Source of the DNA: Spirogloea muscicola
Lineage: Eukaryota > Streptophyta > Zygnematophyceae > Spirogloeales > Spirogloeaceae
Length of the DNA stretch: 15,335 nucleotides
Direction: 5' to 3'
Assembly (NCBI GenBank): GCA_009602725.1
Contig: WELB01000303.1
Span: 20,162 to 35,496, forward strand
The position numbers and the translations under genes were made by a program. The notes beneath the pieces are model-generated. The model had not been told where the DNA came from. It worked only from the letters and a program-made list of their open reading frames with translations, and ran no database searches. Position 1 is the first letter of the stretch. Each line of letters starts with the position of its first letter. Shown here piece by piece: positions 11,721 through 15,335 of this stretch.

Positions 11721-14700
11721 TTATCGCAGACGCCACCAGCTAGTCTCCTCAAGGTCAGCTAAGACCTTGTTGACTCGCCCATTGGCACACTGCCAAACGC
11801 CTCAGGTACGAGTCCAAAATGTGAGATTATTGTACGGCCTGCATGACATGTCTAGAAGATGCCAAAGGACCACATTCCTCCACCAGTGTGCTCAAATTTG
11901 CCATCTGCAATGTCACAGAAAACAGACATCCTCACAAGATTGTGAAAAACAAACATGATAACGATCTGCATAATGCACATGCCTGGCTGACTCTTGTGTG
12001 AAACTGAGGCCAATAGAGAGGCTTCAGATCTTAGCTTGACGTATACCACATAGCATGCACGATATGAGTAACAGATATGGAGCCCTATACAAGGCCACGA
12101 CTGTGAAGGTGCAGATCCCCACCGTAACAAGCTGACTCCTGACATCATCACCCTCTGCATGAGCACCGCCAGCTGAATCAATCTTCTGGTCTCTCTCAGT
12201 AATGTCATCTCTGTGCGTGTCGAGCTCTTCCTTGAGCATGTCCAAGCTCTCAGCCACTGTCCTTGCTAGGTCTTCCAGTTTCGAATCACGTGGATGCTCA
12301 GTCAAAGCCCTGATATACTCTTGTGCTAAAACACCCAGAATGCTCCAGATTGCACTGCGAGCTCCCATATCAGCTCCACAGCCTGGCAGGACAATGAGTA
12401 GCTTGTCTAGTAGCAATGCATCTGCATAATCCAGGTCAACGATACTGGTCGTTAAGAAAGCGTTACAACAGAGTGCTACAAGGACACACCCCGCAAAACG
12501 CTACTGTATATCAGGCTACAGTCACATGAACTTTGATGACAGAAGCTGCTGGGTGGTGATCAGGGTGTCTAATGAGATGCTCTTTGAAGTGCTACTTCAA
12601 TGTACAGCGACCAACAACTTCTCATGCGACTGGATCTGCACATACTCACCCCATCTCAATTTTGACTTCACATCAGGCCGATCAGCAAGGAAGTTGGCCA
12701 GCAGAACTGCAGCACCAACAGCTGAAGGGCCAATCTGCGCAACCTAGCTAGATCAGTGCTGCAGCCTTAGAGTGCACATTCAAGATTGAGGGGAAACTTC
12801 CTCGGGTATTAGGCTCATATGCAGGCCCCGGCAAGTAGAGGACAGAAAGCATCTAAATTATGCAGGCACTGGCAACTACACTATGGCATAGTCCATGAGG
12901 CAGACAACTTGCTTGTAGCACGGGGGGTGGGGGGGGGACTAGAAGGCAGACAGGAGAGCGAGACAGCAATGCGAGCAGCACTAGTACCTCGTGATTGTCT
13001 GAGCAATGAAGAATCTGAAGAAGAGTGTCTAGAAGCTTGTCGTTCTCTGCCACTCTTGGGGCAGAAAGGTCGAGCACAGAAAGTCCTTCTAGAACTCCAA
13101 GAATCGTGTCAATATTCAGAGTCCTGGTAAGACAGGCACAAGTTTTCCAGATGAGCTAGAAGGCCAGGCTAGCAGATGGCTATGATTGTCATCAAGTTGA
13201 AGCATAGATGCACGCGAGCTGATGCTAGTCACAGACTGCTGCAAGAGCCGCTATGTCGAGATGGAGTTGCCAGTCGATTTCTAGCCTTACCCATCGCGAG
13301 GGGAGCCGTTGAGAGAGCTGATGACCTCACTGTTGAGGAGGTCAGTAAGATTCTCTACGATACCAAAGTCAAGGAGAGGTTGTAAAAGTGTGACATGTGC
13401 TTTGTGCTTGCCATCTACCATGGCCATCAGGAGCTCTGCACACTTCCACCAGGAAACAAAACCAATGCCACGATCTCAGGCTCTGACATCATTGTATGGC
13501 AGTGAGACTGCTCATCTCTGACTACATACCATAGGCTTACATCCTCACCATTCTCATGCATGCAAATAACGCTGCAAAGAGCTGCAAAGTTCACTGGCCT
13601 CCAAGCGGAAAAAGTCGTCAAGAAGTTGCAAGCTGCCCTCCGCAGGCATGAGAAGGATGCAGACCTTCTCAACAAGTTGTGACTGATTGGTGTTTGCAAT
13701 GATCCATAGCACACGGCCCAACGCTCCATCCTGATTGAGCTTCGACACCCAGGGTCCAGCTTCTGCACTGCGTAAGCCTGCACTCAATAACCTGCACAGC
13801 AGATGCATGGACCAGCTCCGCAAAGAGCACGAGTAGAAGACAAGAGATGACAAGTGCTTAGGCTCGTATGGTGCAGAGCAAGCGGCTCTGGCCAGCACAG
13901 CGCTGCTTGCTCTGCTGGCCTAGCAGGTCCTTAGTGCCTCCTGTTGTTTGACCACGCACCTGCATGTCTCTGTGAGACAAGGAGGGTCATCGACGTGAAG
14001 CTGCTCCACGACAAGCTGTAGGATGTCCGCGTTCTTGGCAAATGCAGTTGCTGATGATGGGTGGCACGCAAGATTTCCCAGGATGCCCAGACTTATTTCC
14101 TGAGGTACAGAGGGCCTCATCAGCTTGGGGGTAGTTTCTGTGCCACAGTGAAGAGTGTCGCTTCCACCACCACACCACGCTCTCAGACCATGATGCCTCA
14201 TGGAAACCAGGAAAGTGGCGCCCTTAACAGACACTTCCAGTCTGATACTGGCTGCAGTTTGTCGGTCTCTCAGACTTACTGCAAGCCTGCACTCTATTGC
14301 TGGTACTAGTGAGGTCTGGGGTTGGGGGGTGCAGTGACTGGCAGGACTATGAAGTGATGTTACTGGAGCTTACTCGAAGTCGGTAGGAGCAATCAGACTT
14401 CAACACCGCCAGCACAACATCCAGAATTTGGTTTCCAATCTGATCCACAAGTGATTGCACAGCAGGGCTAATGATCTCCATTCAGAATCCATGGAGGAGG
14501 CTATGACTGAGTGTGCGTCTCAAGGGACAACATCGTTGCCCCTTAACTCTGTTCAGTACACTCTGCGCCTGCTGAGTTTACCTCAGAGAGCGCCCCTAGG
14601 AGGCGTATCAACAAGGTAACAGTGATTTGCAGATTGTGAGCTAGACTTTGCAGTCGTGCGAGGTTACTGCCTGAGGCAAGGAGGTTACAGTAAGTAGCAC

Positions 14701-15138
14701 CGAGCTGCAGATTGCTCCTACCAAGAAGGCCGCATGATCGTCACTCGAGGCAAGGTCCCACAGGACGCAGCCGGCCTGCTCTGGCAGGCCTTCGTCCACG
14801 GTAGCGGTACGGCTGCCAGTTTCGGCTGCAGGGTCCGTTGTCTCTAAGATCCTGAGCCCTTCTCCACCGCCAGAGCCAGAGCTAAGCGTGGCGCCTGCTG
14901 TGAAAGCGAGGGCCTGGTCGCAGCCGGAACTGGCAATGGAAGGCGCTGGCACCAGCCAATACAAGCCGGTGGCAGTACTTAGGGCTGAGGCAAGGAGCTC
15001 ACCTGACTGCAGGAACAGGTTGGCCCTCATCTGAAGCAGCAGCTGCACCCTGTGGCTGCCCGATTTGTCCAGCAATCGCGCCACCGTCGTGAAGAGCAGG
15101 CTCTGGAAGTGGAGGCGAGGCCACTGGCGCGGCTTCAT
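11721..15138 (-). CDS. SAAL1: SAAL1-like armadillo-type repeat protein, 10 exons
   Basis: Exons in gene order: 15138-14722, 14475-14374, 14099-13960, 13791-13571, 13435-13291, 13123-12988, 12743-12650, 12421-12123, 11904-11836, 11789-11721; 1692 nt, about 563 residues, all in phase. The family is named after human SAAL1 (serum amyloid A-like 1, about 474 residues), a helical-repeat protein of poorly known function. Supporting motifs: GCVLWDLASSDDHAAFL (human has CRVWDMSMDEDVALFL); YRLR followed by EISLGILGNLACH (human LREICVGILGNMACF); DDPPCLTETCR (human SDPPTLLETSR); GRVLWIIANTNQSQLVEK; ELLMAMVDGK (human LQLLTTVDDG); and a C-terminus with VNKVLADLEETSWW. The start at 15138 is preferred because that frame keeps about 85% G/C at third positions through 14722. 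The donor at 13571 and acceptor at 13435 are the least certain pair; an alternative acceptor exists near 13471. No signal peptide or membrane segment is evident. Confidence 0.87.
12920..12938. repeat. Short G-run in a SAAL1-like intron
   Basis: A run of G broken by one T lies in the 12744-12987 intron. On the gene strand it is a C-rich tract. It is simple sequence with no assigned role. Confidence 0.7.

Positions 15139-15335
<197 letters not shown>

Noticed and set aside
13381-13471. Extended upstream start of the SAAL1-like exon with GIGFVSWWKCAE
   Set aside because: It is in phase with an acceptor near 13471, but the pyrimidine-rich acceptor ending at 13436 looks stronger. I could not decide firmly, so the shorter exon is used.
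13638-13664. A 27-base intron after GAGAAG in the SAAL1-like gene
   Set aside because: It is too short for a normal spliceosomal intron, and reading straight through keeps the frame open, so it was kept as exon.

Overview
The window looks like nuclear DNA from a photosynthetic eukaryote of the green lineage, most likely a chlorophyte green alga. The evidence is: genes split into many short exons with GT-AG and some GC-AG introns; a ribosomal protein eS4 that reads very close to land-plant eS4; a RIK/KHDC4-type KH protein; GC-rich first exons with high GC at third codon positions; and a doubled TGTAA, the chlorophyte-type poly(A) signal, after the first gene. The exact lineage is inference. 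The window resembles a whole assembled contig: it begins in a CCG repeat, holds one undetermined base (10409) and ends in 123 consecutive T.

Layout. Positions 64-2205 (+) carry a complete eight-exon gene for cytosolic 40S ribosomal protein eS4. Positions 3042-6270 (+) carry a complete fifteen-exon gene for an N-terminal TPR domain fused to a glyoxalase II/ETHE1-like metallo-beta-lactamase hydrolase. Positions 10364-6690 (-) carry most of a gene for a RIK/KHDC4-like KH-domain RNA-binding protein with a long Pro/Tyr-rich region and a short acidic C-terminus; its start exon is not resolved. Positions 10539-10918 (+) hold a possible small two-exon gene of unknown product. Positions 15138-11721 (-) carry a complete ten-exon SAAL1-like (armadillo-type helical repeat) gene.

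All exon models were built by hand from reading frame, splice-site phase and remembered family conservation, with no alignment or transcript. The eS4 model is close to certain. The TPR-hydrolase model keeps phase through fifteen exons. The RIK-like model is firm in the KH part and weaker at both ends. The SAAL1 model is firm except for one splice junction near 13571/13435. There is no sign of an operon, mobile element, CRISPR or viral gene. The genes are ordinary nuclear neighbours: two in tandem, then a tail-to-tail pair (stops at 6270 and 6690), then a possible head-to-head arrangement near 10.4-10.6 kb. The most unusual item is the TPR-hydrolase fusion, whose TPR part keeps the residues of a chaperone-type carboxylate clamp.
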